A DNA stretch of 64,000 nucleotides, taken from positions 39,464 through 103,463 of the forward strand of contig JAUXWO010000076.1 in assembly GCA_030680175.1 (NCBI GenBank), given 5' to 3'. Shown in pieces: positions 40,152 to 47,027 of the stretch. The translations under genes and the position numbers were made by a program. Numbering within the stretch: position 1 is the first letter of the stretch; each line of letters begins with the position of its first letter. The notes beneath the pieces were generated by a model. The model saw nothing but the letters and a program-made list of their open reading frames with translations, was not told the DNA's origin and did no database searches. The stretch is from Vicinamibacterales bacterium. Lineage in GTDB: Bacteria; Acidobacteriota; Vicinamibacteria; Vicinamibacterales; UBA2999.

Positions 40152-41390
40152 ATGTATGACAACAAACACGTAGGAGGACTCAAACCGCTTTCTGTCGACC
40201 CACGGGATCGATCGCTCGGCGCCGCCTTCCGACTGCCCCCGCTCTCCGAGCTTCCCTCGAGCTTCCGCCACGTTCCGCTCTCCATCAAAGATCAGGGCGT
40301 CTCCGATCTCTGCACCGCCTACGCCACCTGCGGGGCTTCCGAGCTTCAGGAGGGCGTCGAGCTTTGCCCGGAGTATTCGTTCGCGGTGACGAAGGACCTT
40401 ATGGGAGATCCCGAGGAGTGGGGCGCGGATCTCCGCGTCGCCATGAAATCGCACGTGAAGGTGGGCGCGATCGAGAAGGGCCACATTTCGGCGATCCCTG
40501 CGGTGCCGCGCAGGCTTTCAAGCTGGCCGGCCGACCTGAAGGACAAAGCGGTCGTTCATGCGAAGGGGTCGTTTATGGAGATCACCGGCCCCTACGACCA
40601 CTTCGACAACATCCGCGCCGCGATCTGGCTCTTCCGAAACGAGAAGCGCGCCGTCCCCTTCGGCGTCCGATTCGGCTGGCCGCTCGACCAGATCATGATG
40701 AACGAGCCGAACGACGCGGGCGAGGGTCACGCGATGTATGCCGTCGGGTGGGACCTGCTCGTTCACGATGATTATCTGGTCGTCGTCGGGAGCGCCGGCC
40801 GCGGCGCCGGTTCGAACGGGATCCATTACTTCTCCCGCTCGATCATCAACAAATACGTGGCTCTCTATGGCGCGTATATGTTCGCGGACCTTACCAAGGA
40901 GGAATATCTCGCGCGCATCAAGCCGCGCATCGAGTGGAGCATCGTCGGCATTCTCCGAGCCGTGAAGCAAATCCTCGCCGCTTTAGTGAAGGAGAAGCAG
41001 ACGGCCCTCATCCCGGTCCCGCCGGTCCCGGTCACGAAGGTCTCGCGCCTGGCCGATTGGGCGAAGGCCATCGAGAGGATCGAGAACATGAAGAAGTTCT
41101 ACCCGGGCCACAACAACCCCGGGGCGCTTCGCTATTCGAGATTCCAGACGGGCGTGAAGGACGGCTATGCGACCTTCGCCACCTACACCGATGGATGGAA
41201 CGCGCTTATGTTCCAGCTCCGGATCGCGTGCGACGGCCGCTCCCAGATGTATTCGCCGACCGACACCCTTCTCGATTTCTTCAAGAAGTACGCGCCTTCC
41301 AAGGACCGCAATAACCCCGACAAGTACGCCGCAGACGTGGCCCTCATGCTCGACGTTCCGATCGACATCCAGATCAAGGAACTCATGTAA
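40152..41390 (+). CDS. two-domain lysin: papain-like (C1) + lysozyme-like domain
   Basis: 412 residues. Residues 35-235 are a C1 papain fold: SIKDQGVSDLCTAYATCGAS with Gln48 and Cys54, then DAGEGHAMYAVGWD with His193. The strand that should carry the catalytic Asn reads VVGSAGRGAG, i.e. GSAG in place of the usual NSWG, so that residue looks replaced by Gly213. A linker (about 255-300) contains an amphipathic helix. Residues 315-410 have HNNPGALRYSRFQ..DGYATFATYTDGWNALM and YAPSKDRNNPDKYA, a lysozyme-like domain frequent in phage lysins. GGAGG lies 3 nt before the start. Likely endolysin or virion lysin. Confidence 0.72.
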   Translation: MYDNKHVGGLKPLSVDPRDRSLGAAFRLPPLSELPSSFRHVPLSIKDQGVSDLCTAYATCGASELQEGVELCPEYSFAVTKDLMGDPEEWGADLRVAMKSHVKVGAIEKGHISAIPAVPRRLSSWPADLKDKAVVHAKGSFMEITGPYDHFDNIRAAIWLFRNEKRAVPFGVRFGWPLDQIMMNEPNDAGEGHAMYAVGWDLLVHDDYLVVVGSAGRGAGSNGIHYFSRSIINKYVALYGAYMFADLTKEEYLARIKPRIEWSIVGILRAVKQILAALVKEKQTALIPVPPVPVTKVSRLADWAKAIERIENMKKFYPGHNNPGALRYSRFQTGVKDGYATFATYTDGWNALMFQLRIACDGRSQMYSPTDTLLDFFKKYAPSKDRNNPDKYAADVALMLDVPIDIQIKELM

Positions 41391-41414
41391 AGGTCGTCAT
41401 AACACCACACCGAA

Positions 41415-41606
41415 ATGTCACTCACTATCTTTGGCATCTTCACCGCAGTAGCGGGCACCGCGCTCGTTCAGCTCGGCTTCTCCGAGGTCTGCTCGAACGA
41501 GATCATCGCGAACCTTCCCGCCGCTGTTGGTGGAGCGATCGCCTACTACGGCCGCTGGCGGCAAGGCGACGTCACGCTGTTCGGCGTTCGGAAGGAATCC
41601 TACTGA
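41415..41606 (+). CDS. small membrane protein, holin-like
   Basis: 63 residues: MSLTIFGIFTAVAGTALVQLGFSEVCSNEIIANLPAAVGGAIAYYGRWRQGDVTLFGVRK. One clear helix at 4-20 and a second weaker one near 33-46, with a basic C-terminus. The GFSExCSNEI...GG.IAYYGR.R.G..T.FG pattern is one I associate with small phage proteins encoded after lysins. No SD; leader CATAACACCACACCGAA. Holin is the most likely role. Confidence 0.55.
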   Translation: MSLTIFGIFTAVAGTALVQLGFSEVCSNEIIANLPAAVGGAIAYYGRWRQGDVTLFGVRKESY

Positions 41607-41612
41607 TACCGC

Positions 41613-41648
41613 GCCGGACGGCGTTCCCTTCTACCTCCGTCGTCCGGC
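41613..41648 (+). terminator. late-operon hairpin
   Basis: GCCGGACG (41613-41620), 20-nt loop, CGTCCGGC (41641-41648), then CTTCT. It is a candidate terminator for the late genes; the U-tract is weak. Confidence 0.45.
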
Positions 41649-41757
41649 CTTCTGACCTGGTGCGGTGCCCCATACGGGCAAACAGTTCCACCGCTCCAGA
41701 TTAGAGGGCGCAATCCCGCGTTCTCTCTGTCCATTCACAACTGAAAAGGAGAAGCAC

Positions 41758-42483
41758 ATGGACGGATTGATGCTCCACCGCGGGGCCGAGCTTATCGGTC
41801 GGCAGAACCTTCCCGAGCTCGTCACCCCGGACCCGACCGAAACGCACGTCCCGATCCCGCACCACCGTCTCGTCGAATCCGTTCTCGAATCCCTGGCCTA
41901 CCGCAAGATCGAGGTCACCAGGGATCAATACGCCGTCTCTCCGGACGGCATGAACATGTTCGGGTTCCTTCAAGTGAACATCGAGCATGAAGGGGTACAG
42001 CTCGCGCTCGGCCTCCGCAACTCCCACTCCAAGCAATTTTCGCTGGGCATTGTGGCGGGTTATCGCGTTTTCGTATGTGACAATTTGGCGTTTCACGGCG
42101 CGTTCGCCGCGATCACCAAGCGGAAGCACACGAAGCACCTCGAACGCGAGCTCATCGAGGTCGTTAGCGTCGGTGTTGATCGTATCCAGCGGCACTTCGA
42201 CAAGGTGCGCTCCGACATCGACGCCTGGCGAGGCTTCGAGCTTCCGGACGGCCGCGCGAAGGAAGTCATCTACGACGCCTTCATCGGCCGCGGCATCGAC
42301 GCCCCCCAGCACCTCGGCAAGCGCGTGCATCAGCTCTACTTCGCGGGCGTCGAACCGGCGTTCTTCCCGCGCAACATGTGGAGCCTTTCGAACGCGTTCA
42401 CTTCGGCCTTCAAGGAGCTCGACCCGATCCCGCAGATGAAGGCCGCGGAATCCCTTCAGCCGTTCCTCGCGCAGTTCAACTGA
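41758..42483 (+). CDS. DUF932 family protein
   Basis: 241 residues from the ATG at 41758, with AAGGAG 7 nt upstream. The DUF932 pattern is clear: a central FGFLQVNIEHEGVQLALGLRNSHSKQFSLGIVAGYRVFVCDNLAF block near 60-105 and helices after it. DUF932 proteins occur widely in phages and plasmids and are suspected to act in DNA recombination or ssDNA handling; the function is unproven. First gene of a separate SD-driven operon after the lysis genes. Confidence 0.82.
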   Translation: MDGLMLHRGAELIGRQNLPELVTPDPTETHVPIPHHRLVESVLESLAYRKIEVTRDQYAVSPDGMNMFGFLQVNIEHEGVQLALGLRNSHSKQFSLGIVAGYRVFVCDNLAFHGAFAAITKRKHTKHLERELIEVVSVGVDRIQRHFDKVRSDIDAWRGFELPDGRAKEVIYDAFIGRGIDAPQHLGKRVHQLYFAGVEPAFFPRNMWSLSNAFTSAFKELDPIPQMKAAESLQPFLAQFN

Positions 42484-42525
42484 TCGCCTAGAGGGTGTCG
42501 ACCCTATTGGGCAAGGAGGTCTGTC

Positions 42526-42747
42526 GTGGCCTCAATGGTCGCCGTCTGTCTCGCGTGTCTCCGCGAGTTCACGCTGCCCGTCAACAAGAAGGGCCAGCCG
42601 ATCCACTGGTGCCAGCCCGAATGCTCGGCCGGCTCCCACTTCGACCACTGCGTTCGTTGTCGCACCGCGCTCATCGTCTTCTGGACGACCGGCGCGTCAC
42701 TCATGAAAGGAGTTTCCGATGGTAGTGAAGATCATTCCGAACGATAA
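42526..42747 (+). CDS. zinc-ribbon protein
   Basis: 73 residues from a GTG with AAGGAGG 6 nt upstream. CLACLREF (two Cys), WCQPECSAGSHFDHC and VRCRTALI give six or seven cysteines plus His, enough for one or two zinc sites. Function unknown. The last 29 nt overlap the next gene. Confidence 0.6.
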   Translation: MASMVAVCLACLREFTLPVNKKGQPIHWCQPECSAGSHFDHCVRCRTALIVFWTTGASLMKGVSDGSEDHSER

Positions 42748-43030
42748 GGGCACCGCGAACGGCAAGCTCGCCGATGCCGAAGTGCATTTCACCGAAGGTC
42801 CGCTCGAGGGCTTGCGTCTTCTCGGGTTCGCCGTCTGGGAGTCGAGATCCCGCGGCGGCCGGAGGAACGTGACCTTTCCGTCCCGCACCTACTCAATCCA
42901 GGGCGAACGGAAGTCGTTCGCTCTCCTTCGCGTCATCAGCGATCCCACGGCGCAGGACCGCGTCCGCGAGCTCGTGCTGCAGGCGTACGCCGAGTTCGAA
43001 GAGCAGGTCGGCGACGGCACCAATGGATAG
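42719..43030 (+). CDS. SpoVG-like small DNA-associated protein
   Basis: 103 residues, with AAAGGAG 8 nt upstream of ATG 42719. Core: GPLEGLRLLGFAVWESRS..RNVTFPSRTYSIQGERKSFALLRVISDPTAQDRVRELVLQAYAEFE. A strand L.GF.VW, then (V)FP.R.Y, then a final helix with AY resembles the SpoVG-type fold and a set of phage proteins of similar length. Possibly a nucleic-acid-binding regulator. The family call is tentative. Confidence 0.5.
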   Translation: MVVKIIPNDKGTANGKLADAEVHFTEGPLEGLRLLGFAVWESRSRGGRRNVTFPSRTYSIQGERKSFALLRVISDPTAQDRVRELVLQAYAEFEEQVGDGTNG

Positions 43031-43039
43031 GAGGGCGTC

Positions 43040-43213
43040 ATGGAGCAGAAGCCGCTTCCGACCGTCTCCTGTAAATCGTGCAACCTCCTTCAGTGCTACC
43101 GCGGCCAGCAGAACTGCATCCACTGCGGCCGTCGGCTATCGGACTGGCATGTGGCTTCGCAGCTTCGCATCCAGGCCGAAAAGGCCGTTCAACAGAAGCG
43201 CTTCCTGAATTGA
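43040..43213 (+). CDS. 57-residue zinc-finger protein
   Basis: ATG at 43040 with GGAGG 6 nt upstream. SCKSCNLLQCYRGQQNCIHCGRRLSDW has two CxxC knuckles (plus one extra Cys) 18 residues apart; the tail is a basic helix (RIQAEKAVQQKRF). Zinc-binding, unknown role. Last gene before a terminator. Confidence 0.62.
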   Translation: MEQKPLPTVSCKSCNLLQCYRGQQNCIHCGRRLSDWHVASQLRIQAEKAVQQKRFLN

Positions 43214-43218
43214 GGCGC

Positions 43219-43247
43219 AGCCCCCGACATTAACCGGGGGCTTTTTA
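43219..43247 (+). terminator. rho-independent terminator
   Basis: AGCCCCCG-ACATTAAC-CGGGGGCT followed by TTTTATT. It marks the end of the rightward phage genes before the leftward cargo operon. Confidence 0.9.
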
Positions 43248-43257
43248 TTGGACCAAT

Positions 43258-43446
43258 CTACTGAGTATCCTCGTCGAGTGCGTACACTGCCGCCACCAGT
43301 GCCTCGGCGTCAGCCTTCGAGATCTTCATCCGGTAAGCGACATACTCCGCAGGGCTGAGGCTCGCCCGTTCCATACCCGCCTCGTCGTCCATCCAGCGCT
43401 TCGCCGCCAGCACTTGGCTGCGGTTCTCTGCGATCGGTTCCGTCAT
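43258..43446 (-). CDS. 62-residue protein of unknown function
   Basis: Starts at the ATG 43446 with GGGAG about 9 nt upstream. Two helices: ENRSQVLAAKRWMDDEAGMERASLSPAEYVAYRM and KADAEALVAAVYALDED. It lies 57 nt downstream of the HEPN-like gene on the same strand and may belong to that operon as a third, antidote-sized member; that is inference. No known motif. Confidence 0.45.
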   Translation of the reverse strand: MTEPIAENRSQVLAAKRWMDDEAGMERASLSPAEYVAYRMKISKADAEALVAAVYALDEDTQ

Positions 43447-43503
43447 TCGCGTACTTCTCCCTGAGGCAATCGAGAATAACACTGGCCGGGGCATCCCGCG
43501 GCG

Positions 43504-44142
43504 CTACTGGGGCATCAGCCGGATCGTCGCGATCACCTGGGCGAGCCAGTATTCAGCGATCGACCCCGGGCGGGTCATGTGCGGATGCCCCGCGATCTCG
43601 CCCGCGCGGATTTTCGCCGGCAGCCCGTATCGACCGATGAGCGCCTTCACCTGATTCGCCGTGTGATGACTGCGATGCGCGTAGAAGTTCCTCGCCTTCG
43701 GCAGATCTTCGAACGCTCGGCCCGGCACACCGAACGCGACCTGGATCTGTGGCGCGTTTGAAAATCCTGCGCGTTGCGCAAGTCTAAGCAGGGTGTTTGG
43801 CTGATGCCATCGCGGCTCGTCGAGCGGTGCGATTCTCGCCTGACCAGCCAGGCGCGCGTTGTTCGCGACAGCTGCCCAGCGGATGGCATCGGTAGGACTC
43901 CTCGACCCGGGCGCCGTAATCGTTACACGACCGCCGCCACCACGCTTCGCTCCGATGAAGGAGGAGATGAAAAAAGCCCGGAAGAACAGACCCCACGTCG
44001 ATTGTGCATCGATGAGGCAGAGCGCGACATTGCGCTCAGCGGCCTTCGCCGCGAGCCCTGGGGTCGTTAGCCTCGCTTCGATCGCGGTGAGTTGATGGAG
44101 CGCGGCGCGGACGACCTTATCGAGATCCTCCGCGTGCGTCAT
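43504..44142 (-). CDS. HEPN-like protein paired with DUF262
   Basis: 212 residues, 4-nt ATGA overlap with the upstream DUF262 gene. Mostly helical. RNFYAH at residues 151-156 fits the HEPN ribonuclease motif R-x4-H with a polar residue after Arg, and it is followed by RSHHTANQVKALIGRYG. An earlier aromatic helix (TWGLFFRAFFISSFIGA, 49-65) and the position resemble HEPN-like proteins that accompany DUF262 genes. If correct it is the toxic effector nuclease. Family assignment is by motif and context and needs structural support. Confidence 0.55.
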   Translation of the reverse strand: MTHAEDLDKVVRAALHQLTAIEARLTTPGLAAKAAERNVALCLIDAQSTWGLFFRAFFISSFIGAKRGGGGRVTITAPGSRSPTDAIRWAAVANNARLAGQARIAPLDEPRWHQPNTLLRLAQRAGFSNAPQIQVAFGVPGRAFEDLPKARNFYAHRSHHTANQVKALIGRYGLPAKIRAGEIAGHPHMTRPGSIAEYWLAQVIATIRLMPQ

Positions 44143-45185
44143 TCAGCCGTGAGCGCCTCGCAGTAATACTTGAACCGGGTTTCGCGCTCCGCCTTCACGT
44201 TCGTCTTTTCGCTCGACGCCAGGACGAACGCCGCGTACTTGCCCGTCTCGACCTCATCGTCGATCGCCTGGGCGAGCCGGGCCAGTCGCTTCACCGCCTC
44301 TTCGTTGTCGATCTCGATGCCGTCGTCGATGTCGAACACTTCCTTGAGCTCTTCGATCGGCTCCGTAACGTGGATGATCGCGAGGACGAGGGAGTAGACC
44401 TGGAACGGTTTCATGATCGACGTATCGTGAATGTCCTCCCACTCGGTCAGCTTGATCACGCCGGCAAGCAGCCGCTCCTCGAAATCCTCCTCGTCCTCGA
44501 ATTCCTCGTCGTGGTCCGCGTAGAGCTTGTCGAGGATCCGCTTGTTCGTGGTCGTGATGCCGTTCATCATCGCGTGGCAAATTTCGGCGAGCAGCTTGTT
44601 GTCCGCCATGCGGGCCAACTGCTTCTGCGAGAAAACCCCGGTCTCCTCGAATACCGAATCGAGGGCGAGCCCGAGCCGGTGGAGGAACCACTTAAAGGCG
44701 CCCTGATATTTCGAATGGCGCTGCTCTTCGGCGTTCAGTGGGAACGTGTACGAGTTGATGCGGCGAAACACCTCGCGGATCTGCGTGTGCTCGGCACCCA
44801 GGAACAGGTCGACGCTCAACTGATAGTTCAGGAAAGTCGTGCGCTGGTCGATGTCGAGGTCGTCGTACTTCAGGCCCCGGAGGTCCTTGTTCTCCACGGC
44901 CGACGACAGCGCGAACTTGTTCTCGTAGAACGCCCGGATCGTCGCCGCGCGCTGCTGGCCGTCCACGAGCTCCTTGTGCGACTTGCCCGTCGCCGCGTCC
45001 GTGACCTGATGCACGGCGAGTTTAGGGATCGGGTAGTCAAGCAGCACGGTCTCGATCAGATACGACCGGGCCGCGTCCGGCCACACCTCGTCGCTCCGCT
45101 GGTAGTCGCGGTTCACGATGATCTCTTTGCGCTCGAGCGCGGCGATGAAATCCTGAACCGTGTAGCTCGTCGTCACCGTCTTCAT
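44139..45185 (-). CDS. DUF262 (GmrSD N-terminal-like, ParB-fold) protein
   Basis: 348 residues, with GGAGAG upstream of ATG 45185. NRDYQRSDEVWP at 25-36 is followed by LIETVLLDYPIPKL and then ELVDGQQRAATIRAFYENKFAL with DGQQR at 75-79, the nucleotide-binding signature of DUF262/ParB-Srx proteins. FRRINSYTFPLNAEEQRHSKYQG near 140 is also family-typical. No DUF1524 HNH domain is attached, so it is the sensor half only; the overlapping HEPN-like gene would supply the effector. Carried in reverse to the phage genes near attR, the usual site for defence cargo. Confidence 0.82.
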   Translation of the reverse strand: MKTVTTSYTVQDFIAALERKEIIVNRDYQRSDEVWPDAARSYLIETVLLDYPIPKLAVHQVTDAATGKSHKELVDGQQRAATIRAFYENKFALSSAVENKDLRGLKYDDLDIDQRTTFLNYQLSVDLFLGAEHTQIREVFRRINSYTFPLNAEEQRHSKYQGAFKWFLHRLGLALDSVFEETGVFSQKQLARMADNKLLAEICHAMMNGITTTNKRILDKLYADHDEEFEDEEDFEERLLAGVIKLTEWEDIHDTSIMKPFQVYSLVLAIIHVTEPIEELKEVFDIDDGIEIDNEEAVKRLARLAQAIDDEVETGKYAAFVLASSEKTNVKAERETRFKYYCEALTAE

Positions 45186-46163
45186 GTGCTCTCCGGGAAG
45201 GCCCCGCCGGGGGGAACCGTCAATGATGGATCAAAACCCTGAAACATCGGGAGGGTCCCGTTCGTAGGCCGCCAGGGCCGCTACACGCCATTGCAGGCCG
45301 TGAGATTCGACCCCCGGATGACCCGAGGTGGCACCCAAAAAATCGCCCTCGTCCTGGGGCGTTTAAACCCAAAGTTTGACAGCGCGGGCCGGATATTGCG
45401 CCGTCCACAAGTCTGGGGATAACCGGCTATCGACTTCCCGCGTACGTTCGGTATCGTGAAAATGTTCCACCACGGAACGGCGGCAGCGGGCTCACTAGGT
45501 TGATTCATGCCCGTTGTGGGAGCCGCACCAGCGAAAGTTGGTGCTGCCGCCAGAGCGGGCTTTTTTGTTCTTTCCGGCGGGGGTTGCGATACGGATTCGA
45601 CGAACAGTAATGTCGTCGGTGGATGAAGTTACCAGTAGATTCTCTGGACTTCCGTATTCCTCCCTCTGGAGAGCGCAATACGACGGGATCATGTGCCCCC
45701 GTCGTGGCTCTCGGGATGGTCGCCGAAGTCGCTGCTCGCCCGGCGCAGATAAGCAGCGGTCATTGCCTCGTGGCTCGCAAGAGGAGAGGACCGCGCCGAT
45801 GCCGACCATCCCTCAGTTCTTTCACTTCCGAATTTCTCTCAACCTTCGACCCGTGCGCCTGGGGGATGGTGCTACATCTGCGATGACCCGCTGGCTTCGG
45901 CGAGCGGTATCAGGAAGAGCGGCACCTGCAATCGGACCATCGAAGGTTAAGAGAGATCCGTAGAAGGTTCTCACACCAGGGGGTTAAAACGGGATGGTGG
46001 GCTCAGCCGCCGAAATGCCCGTTGCCAATAACCGACCGACGCCGGAGAAAGCGCGGACATTCCGAAGTTCACGAAGGGGAAGTTATTGGCCTGCCCGACC
46101 TCGCCGGATTTTCAGATCCTGGGGGGTCGGGGGGCCATCAAGACAAATCCAAGTTCATAAAGG
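45186..46163. other. 978-bp stretch without a convincing protein gene
   Basis: Contents seen: the upstream region of the DUF262 operon; TTATCCCCA near 45417-45425 (minus strand), one base from a DnaA box; the terminator at 45509; two long-range inverted repeats, AACCTTCGA/TCGAAGGTT (45841-45849, 45940-45948, extended by CTCTC/GAGAG) and GCCAATAAC/GTTATTGGC (46024-46032, 46082-46090). The long open frames here have shadow-like composition. A structured RNA or origin is possible; a group I intron core was looked for and not found. Confidence 0.5.
45509..45568 (+). terminator. rho-independent terminator in the non-coding stretch
   Basis: GCCCG (45509-45513) pairs with CGGGC (45556-45560) around an inner CACCA-GCGAAAGT-TGGTG stem; TTTTTT follows at 45561. 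It has no rightward protein gene upstream, so it may end a small RNA starting within 45200-45480. Confidence 0.7.
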
Positions 46164-46679
46164 GTGAAAGAGATTCCATTGAGGGATGGCGGCGCTGTGA
46201 TCATCGACGACGAGGATTACGATCGGCTCCGCAAATACATTTGGAGGACGGACCCGGCAGGCTACGTATTTCGGTGCGCCGGGGGGAAGATCAGGATGGC
46301 CCGGCAGATCTTGAAAGCCCCGCGTGGGATCTGGATTCGCTGGATCAACGGGAACAAGCTCGATAACCGGAAGGAGAACCTCCGGCTTTACACCCGTTCG
46401 CAGCTCACCGCTTCCTCGAAAATGTTCAGGACCAACACGACGGGGTATCGCGGCGTGTACTGGCTCGCTCCGAAGAAAAGATGGATGGTCATCGTGATTC
46501 ATCTCCGCCGCCGGCATTTCTGCGGATACTTCCGCGATCCCCATTCCGCGGCGGAGGCCTACAACCGAAAGGCCCTCGATCTCCGCGGAAAATTCGCCCG
46601 CCTGAACGTCATCGATCGAAGCCGTTCGATCAGCCCGCCTTCTTGTCCTGCTCCGCTCCAAAACGCGCGAGCTGCATGA
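46164..46679 (+). CDS. HNH/AP2-domain homing endonuclease-like protein
   Basis: 171 residues from a GTG; the family start MKEIPLRDGGAVIIDDEDYDRL supports it. GYVFRC..GKIRMARQIL and IRWINGNKLDNRKENLRL are the HNH-like part, where IRWINGN replaces the usual VDHINGN, so the catalytic His/Asp pair appears to be lost (RW instead of DH). TGYRGVYWLAPKKRWMVIV..HFCGYFRDPHSAAEAYNRKAL..GKFARLN is a complete AP2 DNA-binding domain. It may therefore bind DNA without cutting. Its 3' end overlaps the next convergent gene by 50 nt. Confidence 0.8.
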   Translation: MKEIPLRDGGAVIIDDEDYDRLRKYIWRTDPAGYVFRCAGGKIRMARQILKAPRGIWIRWINGNKLDNRKENLRLYTRSQLTASSKMFRTNTTGYRGVYWLAPKKRWMVIVIHLRRRHFCGYFRDPHSAAEAYNRKALDLRGKFARLNVIDRSRSISPPSCPAPLQNARAA

Positions 46680-46977
46680 CGTGCGTGTCTTTCAGCTTCC
46701 CGCCCTGCCAGCCGATATTCGCGACCTTCGTGAAGTCATGGAAGCCGCAGTTATTACACAGGAGCTCGAAGGCGATGATGAAGTCGCGCTTTTCCTTTTT
46801 CCGTAGCTCCGGGTTGTATTCGACCGGGCCGTCCTTAATCACCTTGAAATCGAGAATCCGTAGGACCTCGCTGTCGCCGCAGGTCGGGCAATGAAAATAA
46901 AAGTAGTCCGTGTCCGTCGAGCCTACGAGCTTCCCGCCTTCAACCGCGTCCGAACCGTGCCACGTCTTGATCGGCAT
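46630..46977 (-). CDS. zinc-ribbon protein next to the integrase
   Basis: 115 residues from ATG 46977, with GGAGG 5 nt upstream (GTG 46980 is possible). Two knuckles, FHCPTCGDSE near 29 and LLCNNCGFHDF near 73, flank strands and a basic segment (ELRKKEKRDFI). It looks like a treble-clef or zinc-ribbon nucleic-acid-binding protein. It lies downstream of no clear phage operon and may be cargo. Confidence 0.6.
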   Translation of the reverse strand: MPIKTWHGSDAVEGGKLVGSTDTDYFYFHCPTCGDSEVLRILDFKVIKDGPVEYNPELRKKEKRDFIIAFELLCNNCGFHDFTKVANIGWQGGKLKDTHVMQLARFGAEQDKKAG

Positions 46978-47027
46978 CACACCCTCCAGGACCTCTGATC
47001 CTACTCCCGGAAGCCCGGTTGAACGAC

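Noticed and set aside
43258..45185. GmrSD type IV restriction enzyme
   Set aside because: The DUF262 half is present, but the DUF1524/HNH half is not; the partner gene is helical with an HEPN-type motif.
45290..45345. A tRNA or tRNA remnant (GGGGGTCGAATCTCACGG on the minus strand)
   Set aside because: The T-loop-like word is present, but the flanking stem does not pair and no anticodon arm or acceptor stem can be drawn.
45495..45963. Protein genes in either strand of the non-coding stretch
   Set aside because: The open frames cross the strong terminator and the inverted repeats, have no ribosome site and no protein-like pattern.
45186..46163. Group I intron or retron upstream of the AP2/HNH gene
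   Set aside because: No conserved group I core elements were found, no interrupted exon is visible, and no reverse transcriptase is present.
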